A stretch of DNA of 64,000 bases from Actinomycetota bacterium (GCA_030838475.1 JAUZFP010000037.1:62001-126000); one strand, 5' to 3'; numbered from the stretch's first letter, positions 1-9,083 are shown. Numbers and translations are program-made. Notes: a model not told the origin generated them from the sequence alone.

Positions 1-19
1 AGATTCGTAAGGAGCAGCA

Positions 20-319
20 ATGAGCATCGAAGCGACCCTCGCCGCCGAAGCGGCTCACGTCGAAGCCAACCGCGACGCGGCACCAGGACCGGGTGTGCGA
101 GGCCAGCGCCGTTCCGGTGCCGGCAATCCCGCTGTGCTGTCTGTGCGTCTCACCAAAGAGCAGTACGACCAACTGTCCGAGCGAGCCGGTATGCCAACTT
201 CGGCACTGGCCCGTGAGGTCATCCTCGCCTCCCTCGGTGACGCCGATGGCGATCGCGTCGCGGCGAAGTTGGAAGAGGTTCTGCGTCGCACGGTCTCACC
301 AGATCTGCTCGCGAGCTGA
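20..319 (+). CDS. Small ribbon-helix-helix-like DNA-binding protein
   Basis: A 99-residue protein that looks like a small CopG/Arc-type ribbon-helix-helix protein. Residues about 38-70 show a short beta strand (LSVRLTKEQY) followed by two helices around DQLSERAGM and SALAREVILASL, which is the RHH pattern. The first 37 residues are rich in Ala, Gly and Arg, and the tail forms one more short helix. An AAGGAG ribosome binding site lies 5 bases ahead of the ATG, so the start is firm. RHH proteins usually act as antitoxins, plasmid mobilisation accessory factors or autoregulators. No toxin or relaxase follows on this side, and the upstream side is outside the window, so its partner is unknown. 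Confidence 0.6.
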   Translation: MSIEATLAAEAAHVEANRDAAPGPGVRGQRRSGAGNPAVLSVRLTKEQYDQLSERAGMPTSALAREVILASLGDADGDRVAAKLEEVLRRTVSPDLLAS

Positions 320-565
320 GTGACTCCCGCGACGACCGGTGAAGAACTGGGGTTGCTCGTGCTCGGTCTACGTTGTCGAAGTACGTCGATCTTCCGGGAA
401 TACCACTCGCCGTCGCAGGGTTTCGAATGCTGATCTACACCTAGCGATACCAGCGCCTAAGCCGAAGCCTCGCTCCGGGCGAAGCAGTGCAACACAACGA
501 ATTGGACTCTCGGGGCAGTCAATCTACTACAGCTAGCGGGAAACAGCCTCCTCGAGGCCTTCTTC

Positions 566-1780
566 ATGTTCTGGGCAACCCTCTGGGCGCTCGTCTTCGG
601 CTTTGCCCTGTCTGGGATCGTGCAGTCCTTCGTCAGTCGCCGCGATATGCAAAAGCTCCTTGGCGACCACAAGCCCAAGGCGATCGTTCGTTCGAGCCTT
701 TTCGGGATGGCCAGCTCCAGCTGCTCATACGCCGCCTCCGCCCTGGCCCGCTCACTGTTCCAACGCGGTGCAGACTTCACCTCAGCGATGGTATTCATGT
801 TTGCCTCCACGAACCTGGTCATCGAACTTGGGATCGTCTTGTGGTTGCTGCTGGGCTGGCAGTTCGCTCTCGCTGAGTTCGTCGGCGGCGCGATCATGAT
901 TGCCCTGTTCGCGATCTTCGCCCCAAGCATCTTCCCCGCGAGGCAGATTGCCGAAGCTAGGGTGCGACTGAACGCTGTCTCAGGCGTGTCCTCCGAGGCC
1001 GAAGCGCTGGATGACCAGTTGCCATTGCGCCAGCGGCTGCGATCCCGATCCGGCTGGGTCGCCGCCGCGGGCTATGCAATTTCAGATCTGAAGATGCTGC
1101 GACGGGAATTGGTCATCGGCTACCTCGTCGCTGGGGTGCTCGTGGTGGCTGTGCCGACCTCGATCTACGGATTCCTGTTCTTGCAAGGCCACGGCATCTG
1201 GACCGAGATCGAGAATGTGATCGTTGGTCCCTTCATTGCGTTCGTCAGCTTCGTCTGCTCGGTCGGCAATGTGCCGCTGGCGGCGGCGCTGTTCAAGGGC
1301 GGTTTCAGCTTCGGCGGCACCATCGCCTTCATCTTCGCCGACCTCATCGCACTCCCGCTGGTCATCATTTACGCACGGTTCTACGGGCGACGCCTCGCCA
1401 TACGCTTGTTCTTCAGCTTCTGGGCAATCATGAGCGCCGCGGGCCTGCTGACCGAACTTCTTTTCAGGCTCATCCGCATCCCGGCGCCTGCGAGACCGAT
1501 CGTGATCGCACCGGAGCGGTTCGAGTGGAACTACACGACCTGGCTCGACATCGCATTCCTGGTTATCGGTGTCGTCATCTACGTGGTCTACCGAAACCGG
1601 GACCGCCTCGCGTCGACGAGCCAGTACGCACTCGACCATGTGTGCGGGATGCAGGTCGAAAAGGCGAATCCGGGCGCCACAGCGAGAGTGCAAAGTACCA
1701 CCTACTACTTCTGCTGCGACCAGTGCCGCGACAACTTCACCGCGAACCCCGACCGGTACCTCAAATCGTCTCTCGTCTGA
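566..1780 (+). CDS. Permease (YraQ/ArsP-like) with C-terminal YHS domain
   Basis: An integral membrane protein of about 404 residues. Two hydrophobic blocks of several helices are separated by a hydrophilic loop (residues about 135-175), as in the UPF0718/YraQ/ArsP permease family that exports metalloid or organometal compounds. The last 45 residues form a YHS domain with CGM and the FCCDQC cluster, a likely metal-binding module. The reading frame is open back to 461 and would encode plausible extra sequence (NLLQLAGNSLLEAFF), but no ATG, GTG or TTG lies there, so the true N-terminus may be upstream by an unusual start or may have been lost by a frameshift. The 246 bases before it (320-565) hold no other convincing gene. 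It converges with the cation exporter gene 5 bases away, suggesting a metal-resistance patch. Substrate is not determined. Confidence 0.75.
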   Translation: MFWATLWALVFGFALSGIVQSFVSRRDMQKLLGDHKPKAIVRSSLFGMASSSCSYAASALARSLFQRGADFTSAMVFMFASTNLVIELGIVLWLLLGWQFALAEFVGGAIMIALFAIFAPSIFPARQIAEARVRLNAVSGVSSEAEALDDQLPLRQRLRSRSGWVAAAGYAISDLKMLRRELVIGYLVAGVLVVAVPTSIYGFLFLQGHGIWTEIENVIVGPFIAFVSFVCSVGNVPLAAALFKGGFSFGGTIAFIFADLIALPLVIIYARFYGRRLAIRLFFSFWAIMSAAGLLTELLFRLIRIPAPARPIVIAPERFEWNYTTWLDIAFLVIGVVIYVVYRNRDRLASTSQYALDHVCGMQVEKANPGATARVQSTTYYFCCDQCRDNFTANPDRYLKSSLV

Positions 1781-1785
1781 ATCCG

Positions 1786-2855
<1,070 letters not shown>

Positions 2856-2856
<1 letters not shown>

Positions 2857-3218
2857 CAGATTCCGGTGTCCATGGTGTGATGATGCCGAGGAGTACCGCC
2901 GAGAGAGTGCTCCGCCTGGAAGATCGCATCCGACACAAGCTTCGACGCGTGCTCGTTTTCCAGACGGTAGAAAACGCGCTGCGCTTCCTGACGCGTACTG
3001 ACGATCCGCGCGAGACGGAGCTTTGCCAGGTGCTGTGAGACCGCGGCTGGAGATTTGTCGAGAATCTCGGCGAGGCGGTTGACCGGCAACTCGCCGTCCC
3101 TGAGCGCGAGAACAATTCGGACCCGTGTTGCGTCGGCCAGCATCGCGAAGACCTCGACCGCGAGTTCGACGAACTGCCCATCGGGCTCTCGACCACAAAC
3201 CTGCTTGTCTGCATCCAT
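2856..3218 (-). CDS. ArsR/SmtB-family metal-responsive repressor
   Basis: A 120-residue winged-helix repressor. The core reads MLADATRVRIVLALRDGELP, then VNRLAEILDKSPAAVSQHLAKL as the recognition region, then the wing around RQEAQRVFYRL. This is the standard ArsR/SmtB fold. The C-terminal tail ends in a histidine cluster (RHHHTMD) and there is one Cys near the N-terminus, both possible metal ligands. It is the first gene of an operon with the cation exporter, with stop and start overlapping by one base. A perfect 9-bp inverted repeat begins 10 bases upstream of the ATG, so autorepression with metal-induced release is likely. No ribosome binding site is seen ahead of the ATG, so the mRNA may be leaderless. 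Confidence 0.9.
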
Positions 3219-3227
3219 ACGCAGATA

Positions 3228-3249
3228 CTGCCACAGTTTCCTGTGGCAG
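3228..3249. promoter_or_regulatory. Likely ArsR-family operator
   Basis: CTGCCACAG and CTGTGGCAG form perfect 9-bp arms around a 4-base spacer, only 10 bases upstream of the repressor's start codon. Size, symmetry and position match operators of ArsR/SmtB repressors; binding itself is inferred. Confidence 0.75.
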
Positions 3250-3319
3250 CCGTTCGGTCAGTTCGCCTCCGGCGATCGTTACAGTGAACTCTGCGCCCGA
3301 GGTGATGAACGGATTCTAG

Positions 3320-3487
3320 TCAGGCCGCTTCGCTGACTGGCTCGGTTCGATCACCGCGCCAGAGGAACGCCACCCACCGTCCGCAACGTCGGCAGATGTA
3401 TGCCGCACCATCGTTCAGCGAGTGCAACTTGGCGCGTGGAAGATCCCTGCCACAACAGGAGCAACAAAGCCGACCTCCTTCAGCCAC
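3320..3487 (-). CDS. Small zinc-ribbon-like protein
   Basis: A protein of about 55 residues with two cysteine clusters, CCSCC and CRRC, spaced like the knuckles of a small zinc ribbon, and a hydrophobic segment WVAFLW after the second knuckle. I chose the GTG at 3487 because GGAAGG lies about 9 bases upstream; a TTG at 3505 would add six residues. The start overlaps the end of the thioredoxin-like gene by 8 bases, so the two are probably co-translated. I do not recognise the family. A role in metal or redox handling is suggested only by the cysteines and by the neighbours. Confidence 0.45.
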   Translation of the reverse strand: MAEGGRLCCSCCGRDLPRAKLHSLNDGAAYICRRCGRWVAFLWRGDRTEPVSEAA

Positions 3488-3788
3488 GATCTTTGATCCT
3501 TCCAACTAGTTGTTCGGTGGTTGGCAGACCGGCGAGCCCAGTCGGAGTCTGGTAGATCCGGCATGCAAGATCGCTTGTGGCTCCTGCCGACGGAAATAGG
3601 TCGACCCCGTCGAGAGTGATCGTCGGCGAACCGGCGAAGGCTGTGCCCTCGACGTCTGCAGCGGTACGAAGCACCCGATAACGGATACGTGTGGAATCGT
3701 GGCCCGAGGTTTGTAGCGCGTCGCGCAGCCGACTACCCGCTTCTTCCCAATTGGGGCAGTCATCGATATACAGCACCTCGAGCTCCAC
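3480..3788 (-). CDS. Thioredoxin-like fold protein
   Basis: A protein of about 102 residues of a thioredoxin-like type common in actinobacteria. It starts with a beta strand and the segment LEVLYIDDCPNW. The single Cys in DDCPNW sits where the CxxC motif of thioredoxins would lie. The segment FAGSPTITLDGVDLFP matches the cis-proline loop and following strands of the fold. With only one cysteine at the active-site position it is not a normal disulfide reductase. The GTG at 3788 was chosen because the domain begins there and because longer starts (ATG 3824 or 3902) have no ribosome binding site, and the longest runs into the divergent gene at 3865. Partner of the small zinc-ribbon gene downstream. 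Confidence 0.6.
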   Translation of the reverse strand: MELEVLYIDDCPNWEEAGSRLRDALQTSGHDSTRIRYRVLRTAADVEGTAFAGSPTITLDGVDLFPSAGATSDLACRIYQTPTGLAGLPTTEQLVGRIKDRG

Positions 3789-3864
3789 GGTGCCATTCTC
3801 GCCGCTAAAGGAGAACAAGGCCATCGCAGGTCGGCGTACCAGGCACCAAGAGTAGAGGCGCAGA

Positions 3865-4059
3865 ATGAACGGCATGAACGGATTCGAGGAATTGGGTATC
3901 ACGGCGGTCGCTCAGGCCCCCAGTCCGCGTACTACCAGGCGGACGATCGGCGAGGCGGTCACCACTGTCGTGGCCGGCACTGCGCTCATCGCGTGCGGAA
4001 TTGTGACGCTTGCGATCATCACACTCGTCGTTTTCGTCTTCACGGCGCCCGGGCCCTAG
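3865..4059 (+). CDS. Small single-helix membrane protein, unknown
   Basis: A 64-residue protein: about 30 polar residues, then one long hydrophobic helix (AVTTVVAGTALIACGIVTLAIITL and on), ending APGP. It may be a small membrane protein. Purine-rich AGAGGCG precedes the ATG at a usable distance. It reads divergently from the thioredoxin-like gene. No family is recognised and the gene could be spurious. Confidence 0.4.
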   Translation: MNGMNGFEELGITAVAQAPSPRTTRRTIGEAVTTVVAGTALIACGIVTLAIITLVVFVFTAPGP

Positions 4060-4176
4060 TCCAGACTCGTCGAAATTCGTCGGGCGGCCAGTCGCCTATC
4101 TGACGTTGTCGCCAGCGCGGGGAAGTAGCATCGTCTGCGGTGCAATTGCTGAGCAAGCTACACGGTGAGGGGTGAC

Positions 4177-4974
4177 ATGACCGAGAAATCGAAGCAGGCC
4201 GGGGTGGGCGCTACCCCGATACTGGATGTCCGCGATCTCGTCGTTCGATACGGCCAGCGAACCGCGGTCGACAACGTGAGCCTCGAGATTCGCCGAGGAG
4301 AGATCTTTGGGCTTCTCGGCCCGAACGGCGCAGGTAAGACGAGCACGCTGAGCGCAATCGAGGGACTGGTGAAGCCCTCGGGCGGAACGGTCTCCGTGGA
4401 TGGCATCGACATCCAGCGTGATCCTCTCGCGGCGAAGGCCCGTCTGGGAGTCCAGCTGCAGGCATCCAGCTTCCAGTCCGAGCTCGCGATCGAACAGATC
4501 GTGCGCCTGTACGCCGGGCTGTATGGCGTATCCATGACGAAGCAGCAGATCGCCGACCGCATTCGCACCATTGGGCTCGACGGCGAGCTCGGCAAGAGAT
4601 TCAAGTCACTGTCCGGTGGGCAGCAGCAACGGCTGTCGCTCCTCATCGCGGTCATCCACGAACCGGTCCTGCTGCTGCTCGATGAGCCGACTGCGGGGCT
4701 CGACCCGCAGTCTCGACGCCAGCTCTGGGATCGGATCGAGAACCTCAGGACTGCGGGAGGCAGCATCCTGCTGACCACCCACTCAATGGAGGAGGCCGAG
4801 GCGGTGTGTGACCGGGTCGCGATCATCGACCACGGAAAGCTCCTCACCGTTGATACGCCGGCGGGGCTGATTGCGCAGCATCGGAATGATCCGCGGGTCA
4901 CGAAGGTCGCCCGCGGCAAGATCACACTCGAGGATGTCTTCATCGGGCTGACAGGAAGTGAAATTCGTGACTGA
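4177..4974 (+). CDS. ABC exporter ATP-binding protein
   Basis: A 265-residue nucleotide-binding subunit of an ABC-2-type exporter (NatA/DrrA-like). Walker A is GPNGAGKTS, the signature is LSGGQQQR, Walker B is LLLLDEPTAGLD and the switch histidine is in TTHSMEEAE. The C-terminal TLEDVF segment is typical of this exporter class. The ATG at 4177 was chosen over the GTG at 4165 because GAGGGG lies just ahead of it. The gene overlaps the start of the permease gene by 8 bases, so they form one operon and one transporter. Substrate is unknown; relatives export drugs, lipids or ions. Confidence 0.92.
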   Translation: MTEKSKQAGVGATPILDVRDLVVRYGQRTAVDNVSLEIRRGEIFGLLGPNGAGKTSTLSAIEGLVKPSGGTVSVDGIDIQRDPLAAKARLGVQLQASSFQSELAIEQIVRLYAGLYGVSMTKQQIADRIRTIGLDGELGKRFKSLSGGQQQRLSLLIAVIHEPVLLLLDEPTAGLDPQSRRQLWDRIENLRTAGGSILLTTHSMEEAEAVCDRVAIIDHGKLLTVDTPAGLIAQHRNDPRVTKVARGKITLEDVFIGLTGSEIRD

Positions 4975-5764
4975 CTCAACCGCCATCGCCACCCCAGGCT
5001 CTGCTCGGCCGGCGATCGGCCTGATCTTCGGGTCGCTGCTACGCGCGGACTTCACGGTCCTGTTCCGAAGCTCACGAACACTCCTGCTGAACGTCGCTCT
5101 GCCAATCTTCATTCTGGTGCTCATTGACACCCGCACGGGCAACAAGGGCGGTGCGGCCGGATTCAGTGGAGCCGGCTTCGCGATCGGGCTCGCCCTGACC
5201 TACGGACTGATGTCTTCGAGCCTCATCGGCTACAGCCTGAGCGTCGCCCGCGATCGCGAGGCCGGCGTCTTCCAGCGCCTGCGCGTAACGCCCGCGCCGA
5301 CGTGGGCGATCATGACGAGCCGCCTGCTCGTGCAAATCGTCCTTGACCTGCTGATGACCGTCATCGTGGTCATCGTCGGCACGATCATCCACAACCAGAA
5401 CTTCACCGTCGGCGAACTCCTCCTGCTGGTGTGTGCATCGATCGCGGGCGGAGCGATGTTCCTGGCCATCGCCCAGGCGTTGGTCGGCCTGGTTCGATCC
5501 GCGTCGGTGGTCAATGCGGTGGGACGGGTGCTCTACGTCATCCTTCTGCTGCTCGGCCTTCTCGGCTCGAGCGGCCTCCTCGGAATCACGGTGAAGGACA
5601 TCTCCGACTGGACTCCCGTTGGCGCGATGATCAATGTCTATGCCGGCGTTCTCGACCTGGCTCATTGGGGCTCGACGGCCACGACCGGGCTAATCGCGAT
5701 GGCGGCCTACATCGTCATCGGCGCGTTCATCGGCATTCGCTGGTTCCGCTGGGACTCCCGGTAA
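4967..5764 (+). CDS. ABC-2 type exporter permease
   Basis: A 265-residue permease with about six hydrophobic helices and the ABC-2 pattern: a helix after a cytoplasmic N-terminus, then REAGVFQRLRVTPAP, a coupling region typical of this family, then helices to the C-terminus. The GTG at 4967 was chosen because AGGAAG lies 8 bases upstream; a GTG at 4958 lies inside that site. It overlaps the ATPase gene and must pair with it. It is followed by a convergent kinase gene about 95 bases away. Confidence 0.9.
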   Translation: MTDSTAIATPGSARPAIGLIFGSLLRADFTVLFRSSRTLLLNVALPIFILVLIDTRTGNKGGAAGFSGAGFAIGLALTYGLMSSSLIGYSLSVARDREAGVFQRLRVTPAPTWAIMTSRLLVQIVLDLLMTVIVVIVGTIIHNQNFTVGELLLLVCASIAGGAMFLAIAQALVGLVRSASVVNAVGRVLYVILLLLGLLGSSGLLGITVKDISDWTPVGAMINVYAGVLDLAHWGSTATTGLIAMAAYIVIGAFIGIRWFRWDSR

Positions 5765-5859
5765 TTCCGCTCAACTGAGGTGCCCCGTGGTCGCAACGGA
5801 TCCCGCGGCGGTGCAGGGCGCGCCGCGCCAGCGAGAGAGCCCTCGTAGCGGTGCGGTGA

Positions 5860-7074
5860 CTAGTCGTTCTTGCCGTGCCCCTTGCCCTTCCCCGGCGGCG
5901 GTGCAGGCGTGGGGGTAACCACAGACTGGGTGGGAGCCGGTGTGGAACTGCCTGTGACCGCCGGAAACGGTGTTCGGACCGACTGCGGTAGAGCGACGAT
6001 GACGGTGATCAACACCACCGCCAACAGCACCACCGCAAGGGCTATCAGCGTGATCGTGTTCGGGAACCGCCCTCGTTCCATCGCTGGCTTCTTTGTTTCC
6101 GAAAGAGAGGTGCCCACCTGATTGGTCAACAGCCTGGTTGACACCGTGCGCGAGCTTGCAGCGACCGGCGTAGCCACAGGCATCACGCGAGTCTTCGCCA
6201 GTCTCTCCGGTTCGGCGCGCGGGCTCGGATAGCTTTCGCCAAGCTCAGCGGCGAGCTGGATGCTTTTCCGCGCCACCTCGAGAGCGGTTGGGCGGACGGC
6301 GGGATCTCGCGCGAGCATCGCGCCGACGAGCGCGGACCATCCCGGCGGTAGCGACTGCGGAATCTCTGGATCGCGCCCAAGGCGCGCGGCGAGTGATTCC
6401 GCAGGAGACCCCGGGTATTCCATCTTGCCGGTGAAACATTCGAGCAGGACGAGGCCGAGCGAATAGATGTCCGACGCATTCGTGACCGCTGCGCCTGCGG
6501 CCTGCTCGGGACTCAGGTATCCGGCAGTGCCCATTACCGTCTGAGTTGCCGTTAGGTGCGACGAGCCCAGGGAGTGCGCCACGCCGAAATCCGCCAGTTT
6601 CGCTCGGAGACCACTCACCGTCGGCGCGTCTATTTCGATGAGGATGTTTGCTGGTTTCACGTCGCGATGCACGATCCCCGCTTCGTGGACCACGTGTAAG
6701 GCCTCGCCTATGCCGGACGCAACGGTCACAATGAGCTCGCCGGAAACCGCCGACATGGCGATCGATTCGCTCAGTGTGTTGCCACCGACGAACTCCATAA
6801 CAAGGAAGCTGGGACCGTCGTCGGCTCCGACCGCGAGATGGGCATCATGGACGGTGACGAGGTTGGGATGGTTGAGTCCCGACAGCAGGCGCACCTCCGA
6901 CTCGAGTCTCGCGCGGTCTTCGGAGGTATCAACGGTGAACAGCTTGATGGCAACGATACGGTCGAGTACCGTGTCCAGCGCCTGGTAGACGCTGGCCATT
7001 CCGCCTCTTCCGATGAGTGAGACGACCTCAAATCGATCGGAGAGTACACGACCGAGCATCGGATCTTCGCTCAC
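5860..7074 (-). CDS. Membrane-anchored Ser/Thr protein kinase (PknB-like)
   Basis: A 404-residue Hanks-type kinase. Residues 10-275 form the catalytic domain: glycine loop IGRGGMASVY (21-30), ATP-binding Lys44 in AIKLF, catalytic HRDVKPAN (136-143), DFG at 162-164, and the activation segment ending GYLSPEQ. All key residues are present, so it should be active. A long linker is followed by one transmembrane helix (about 338-362) and a short outer tail rich in Pro, Thr and Ser, ending GKGKGHGKND. There are no PASTA repeats, so it is not PknB itself. It is the last gene of a minus-strand set with an ECF sigma factor and an anti-sigma-like protein, and may phosphorylate one of them. Confidence 0.93.
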   Translation of the reverse strand: MSEDPMLGRVLSDRFEVVSLIGRGGMASVYQALDTVLDRIVAIKLFTVDTSEDRARLESEVRLLSGLNHPNLVTVHDAHLAVGADDGPSFLVMEFVGGNTLSESIAMSAVSGELIVTVASGIGEALHVVHEAGIVHRDVKPANILIEIDAPTVSGLRAKLADFGVAHSLGSSHLTATQTVMGTAGYLSPEQAAGAAVTNASDIYSLGLVLLECFTGKMEYPGSPAESLAARLGRDPEIPQSLPPGWSALVGAMLARDPAVRPTALEVARKSIQLAAELGESYPSPRAEPERLAKTRVMPVATPVAASSRTVSTRLLTNQVGTSLSETKKPAMERGRFPNTITLIALAVVLLAVVLITVIVALPQSVRTPFPAVTGSSTPAPTQSVVTPTPAPPPGKGKGHGKND

Positions 7075-7117
7075 GCCTGCTCCTCGTCGAATGCTTCCTC
7101 GCTCTTCAGGCTATCCG

Positions 7118-7690
7118 CTACGGTGCTCGGCCGTGACCCTTGCCCGGAGGGCTTGTGGGCGGGGTCGGGTGGTTCGTCGACTTTGGATTCGCATGGTCTG
7201 AAGAGGACTTGCCGTTCCCATTTCCGTTGGAGTTCGTGGGGTCGCCAGGAGCAGGTGTCGGATGTGTCGTACCGCCACCCCTGCCTGGTGACGCGGGCTT
7301 GTGGGTCGACGTGGGCGGCTCCGATTGCAGTGGATTCGGGTCGGTCGGATGTCCGAACGGAATCGCGTGGATGATGCCCGCAATCGCGTGGGCCGCACCC
7401 AGTCGGAAGTCCGGGCTCACTGCGGCCGCAGTGCCCGTGCCTGCGGCGAGCGCTCCAATCAACGCGAGCGAAAACACCAGCCCCCGATGGCGTGGGCGAG
7501 CCGTCGTCACCGTGCTCGGCGCGCCGTTGGCCTTTAGTAGGGCCGCCAGTTCTGGCGAGGGAGCTGGTGCTTCGCCGTCTGCCATCGACTGGAGCGACAA
7601 AAGCAGGGGACGAACGGTTTCGGCGTGCGCGGCATCCAGACCTGCGAGAAGCTCGCGGATCTGCTCATTTGCCTCGCGGTCGGCCCTCAT
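7118..7690 (-). CDS. Anti-sigma-like single-pass membrane protein
   Basis: A 190-residue protein next to a sigma factor. Residues 1-68 are a cytoplasmic, mostly helical region, 71-91 are a transmembrane helix (LVFSLALIGALAAG), and about 100 outer residues are low-complexity Pro/Thr/Ser/Asn/Gly sequence ending PPGKGHGRAP. The start overlaps the sigma factor stop by 4 bases (ATGA), the usual arrangement of a sigma/anti-sigma pair. No HxxxCxxC zinc motif is present, so it is not a ZAS-type anti-sigma factor, and the call rests on position and topology. The outer tail resembles that of the neighbouring kinase. Confidence 0.65.
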   Translation of the reverse strand: MRADREANEQIRELLAGLDAAHAETVRPLLLSLQSMADGEAPAPSPELAALLKANGAPSTVTTARPRHRGLVFSLALIGALAAGTGTAAAVSPDFRLGAAHAIAGIIHAIPFGHPTDPNPLQSEPPTSTHKPASPGRGGGTTHPTPAPGDPTNSNGNGNGKSSSDHANPKSTNHPTPPTSPPGKGHGRAP

Positions 7691-8211
7691 CGCAGAACTC
7701 CTTTCGCGATTCCGGGATGGTCACCGAGCGCGAGAAGTGCCCGACGCTGCAGCTGTTTTACCGACCCGACCGACTTGCCCATGACCTTGGCGACTTGGTT
7801 CAACGGCAGGTCGGCTACCACTCGGAGCAGTATTACTTCGCGTTGGTCGTCCCTGAGTGACGAGAGGATGGCCAGCGCCGATTCGTCGCTCGACTTGCCC
7901 ACCACCTCTTCCTCTGCAGAGCCGGTGAACCGATGGTCCAGCTCTGGCGCGTACTCCACGGTCGGCGCGACACGGACACGATGACGGTGGTGATCAACGA
8001 CTCGAGCATGCGCGATGGAGAAGAGCAAGGTTCGTGCACCGTCCTCTCCGCCGCTAATTTTTCCGATTCTGGGAAGTACTGAGATGAAGACCTCTTGCAT
8101 CACGGCCTCCGGGTCATCGACCCCGTTCGCTGTGAGGTAGCCCACGACCGCGGGTGCGAACCGCCGATACAGGCTCTCGAACGATGGTGCGGCTGAGGCC
8201 AATTCAGTCAC
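7687..8211 (-). CDS. ECF sigma factor (sigma-70 family)
   Basis: A 174-residue extracytoplasmic-function sigma factor. The sigma-2 region (about residues 10-75) holds LYRRFAPAVVGYL and DPEAVMQEVFISVL, and the sigma-4 region (about 118-165) holds LRDDQREVILLRVVADLP and a helix-turn-helix around QVAKVMGKSVGSVKQLQRRA. The GTG at 8211 is used as start. The upstream gene on the same strand encodes a small exported protein, and the downstream genes encode an anti-sigma-like protein and a Ser/Thr kinase. That context suggests control by a membrane signal and possibly by phosphorylation. Confidence 0.93.
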   Translation of the reverse strand: MTELASAAPSFESLYRRFAPAVVGYLTANGVDDPEAVMQEVFISVLPRIGKISGGEDGARTLLFSIAHARVVDHHRHRVRVAPTVEYAPELDHRFTGSAEEEVVGKSSDESALAILSSLRDDQREVILLRVVADLPLNQVAKVMGKSVGSVKQLQRRALLALGDHPGIAKGVLR

Positions 8212-8304
8212 ATCGTGCCGATCGAACGATGGTGTATCGCGACGAGCGGCAGCGGCTCGGACCCGAACCGCGCCGCTGCGCGCTCGTCGCAGGCCGGAAT
8301 GAGT

Positions 8305-8802
8305 TTATGGGTGGGTGCCCGGCGCGGGCTTGTGAGTCGAGCCGGGCGACGGCACGTGCGTGTGTGGCGAGTTTCCGTTGCTGTGGCTGTTCGGCGCGTG
8401 AGTGCCCGTCGGCCCCGGCTTCGTGATCGTCGAGCAGTAGGTCGCAATGTTCGATGCTCCGTTCGCCGCACTCGCGAGGGAGGCGTACGCGGTCGAGGAT
8501 ACATTGAGCCCGCCGTGGGTGAAAGCAGTGCAGAGACCGAACGCGGCCGGTCCGGTCGCATCCGGACCCACCGATGAGGACGTTGGCGTTGTCGTCGGTG
8601 TGGGCGTCGGCGCGTCCGTCGGCTCCGCAGATGCGGTCGCGCCAGGAACGGGCGCGCCGATCGAATCATGCGCAGCCTGCTGGATTGTGGCGGGCAGAAG
8701 GTCGGCATACGCGGCAACCGCGGTGCCTCCGACGACGGCAGCCCCGCCGGCGAGAAGCCCGATCGCGACCTTGCCACCCAGAGTGGCGAAAACAGAGAGC
8801 AT
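8305..8802 (-). CDS. Small exported Thr/Pro-rich protein
   Basis: A protein of about 165 residues. An N-terminal hydrophobic stretch (VAIGLLAGGAAVVGGTAVAAY) acts as a signal or anchor. Low-complexity PTPTPTTTPTSSS follows, then a short region with two cysteines (GLCTAFTH and IATYCSTI) and a His/Pro-rich tail. The ATG at 8802 was chosen because GAGG lies 6 bases ahead; an ATG at 8814 would add four residues. It lies 93 bases upstream of the ECF sigma gene on the same strand and shares the peptide STHKPA with the anti-sigma-like protein. It may be the sensed or regulated outer component of that system. No known family. Confidence 0.6.
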   Translation of the reverse strand: MLSVFATLGGKVAIGLLAGGAAVVGGTAVAAYADLLPATIQQAAHDSIGAPVPGATASAEPTDAPTPTPTTTPTSSSVGPDATGPAAFGLCTAFTHGGLNVSSTAYASLASAANGASNIATYCSTITKPGPTGTHAPNSHSNGNSPHTHVPSPGSTHKPAPGTHP

Positions 8803-8948
8803 GTGAAACCTCATTCGTTGGGAACCGCACGGGCGATTCGACAATGGCCGTGACCGCTTCGTGCGAAACGGTGGTCACAACGGCGTAATCGTTCGAGGTG
8901 GCGGAAAGGTTACGCCGGTTTTGTGCCCTCTTCTGGGTGTGAAAAGGT

Positions 8949-8979
8949 CTGTACCCCTTTGGGCATATTCGGGGTACAG
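8949..8979. promoter_or_regulatory. Long perfect inverted repeat, possible operator
   Basis: CTGTACCCC and GGGGTACAG form perfect 9-bp arms around a 13-base spacer. The repeat lies 147 bases upstream of the exported-protein start (minus strand) and 59 bases before a terminator-like hairpin (plus strand). The region 8803-9170 holds no convincing gene apart from this repeat, the hairpin and the operator region that follows. Confidence 0.5.
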
Positions 8980-9037
8980 TTCGAGTCAGGAATACATCGG
9001 GTTCAGCGACTAGGGATCGCGCTCAGAATTCCGCTTC

Positions 9038-9083
9038 GACCCCCGCCGGGCTTTCGGGTAGCCCGCGCGGGGGTCATTCTTTT
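9038..9083 (+). terminator. Rho-independent terminator-like hairpin
   Basis: Arms at 9038-9052 and 9060-9075 form a GC-rich stem with one internal mismatch around a 7-base loop, followed by ATTCTTTT. It points along the plus strand, yet no plus-strand gene precedes it within 3 kb, so it may end a small RNA or insulate the next gene. Confidence 0.6.

Noticed and set aside
8972-8992. GTTCGAGTC resembling a tRNA T-loop
   Set aside because: No acceptor, D or anticodon arms can be drawn around it, and it overlaps the inverted repeat at 8949-8979.
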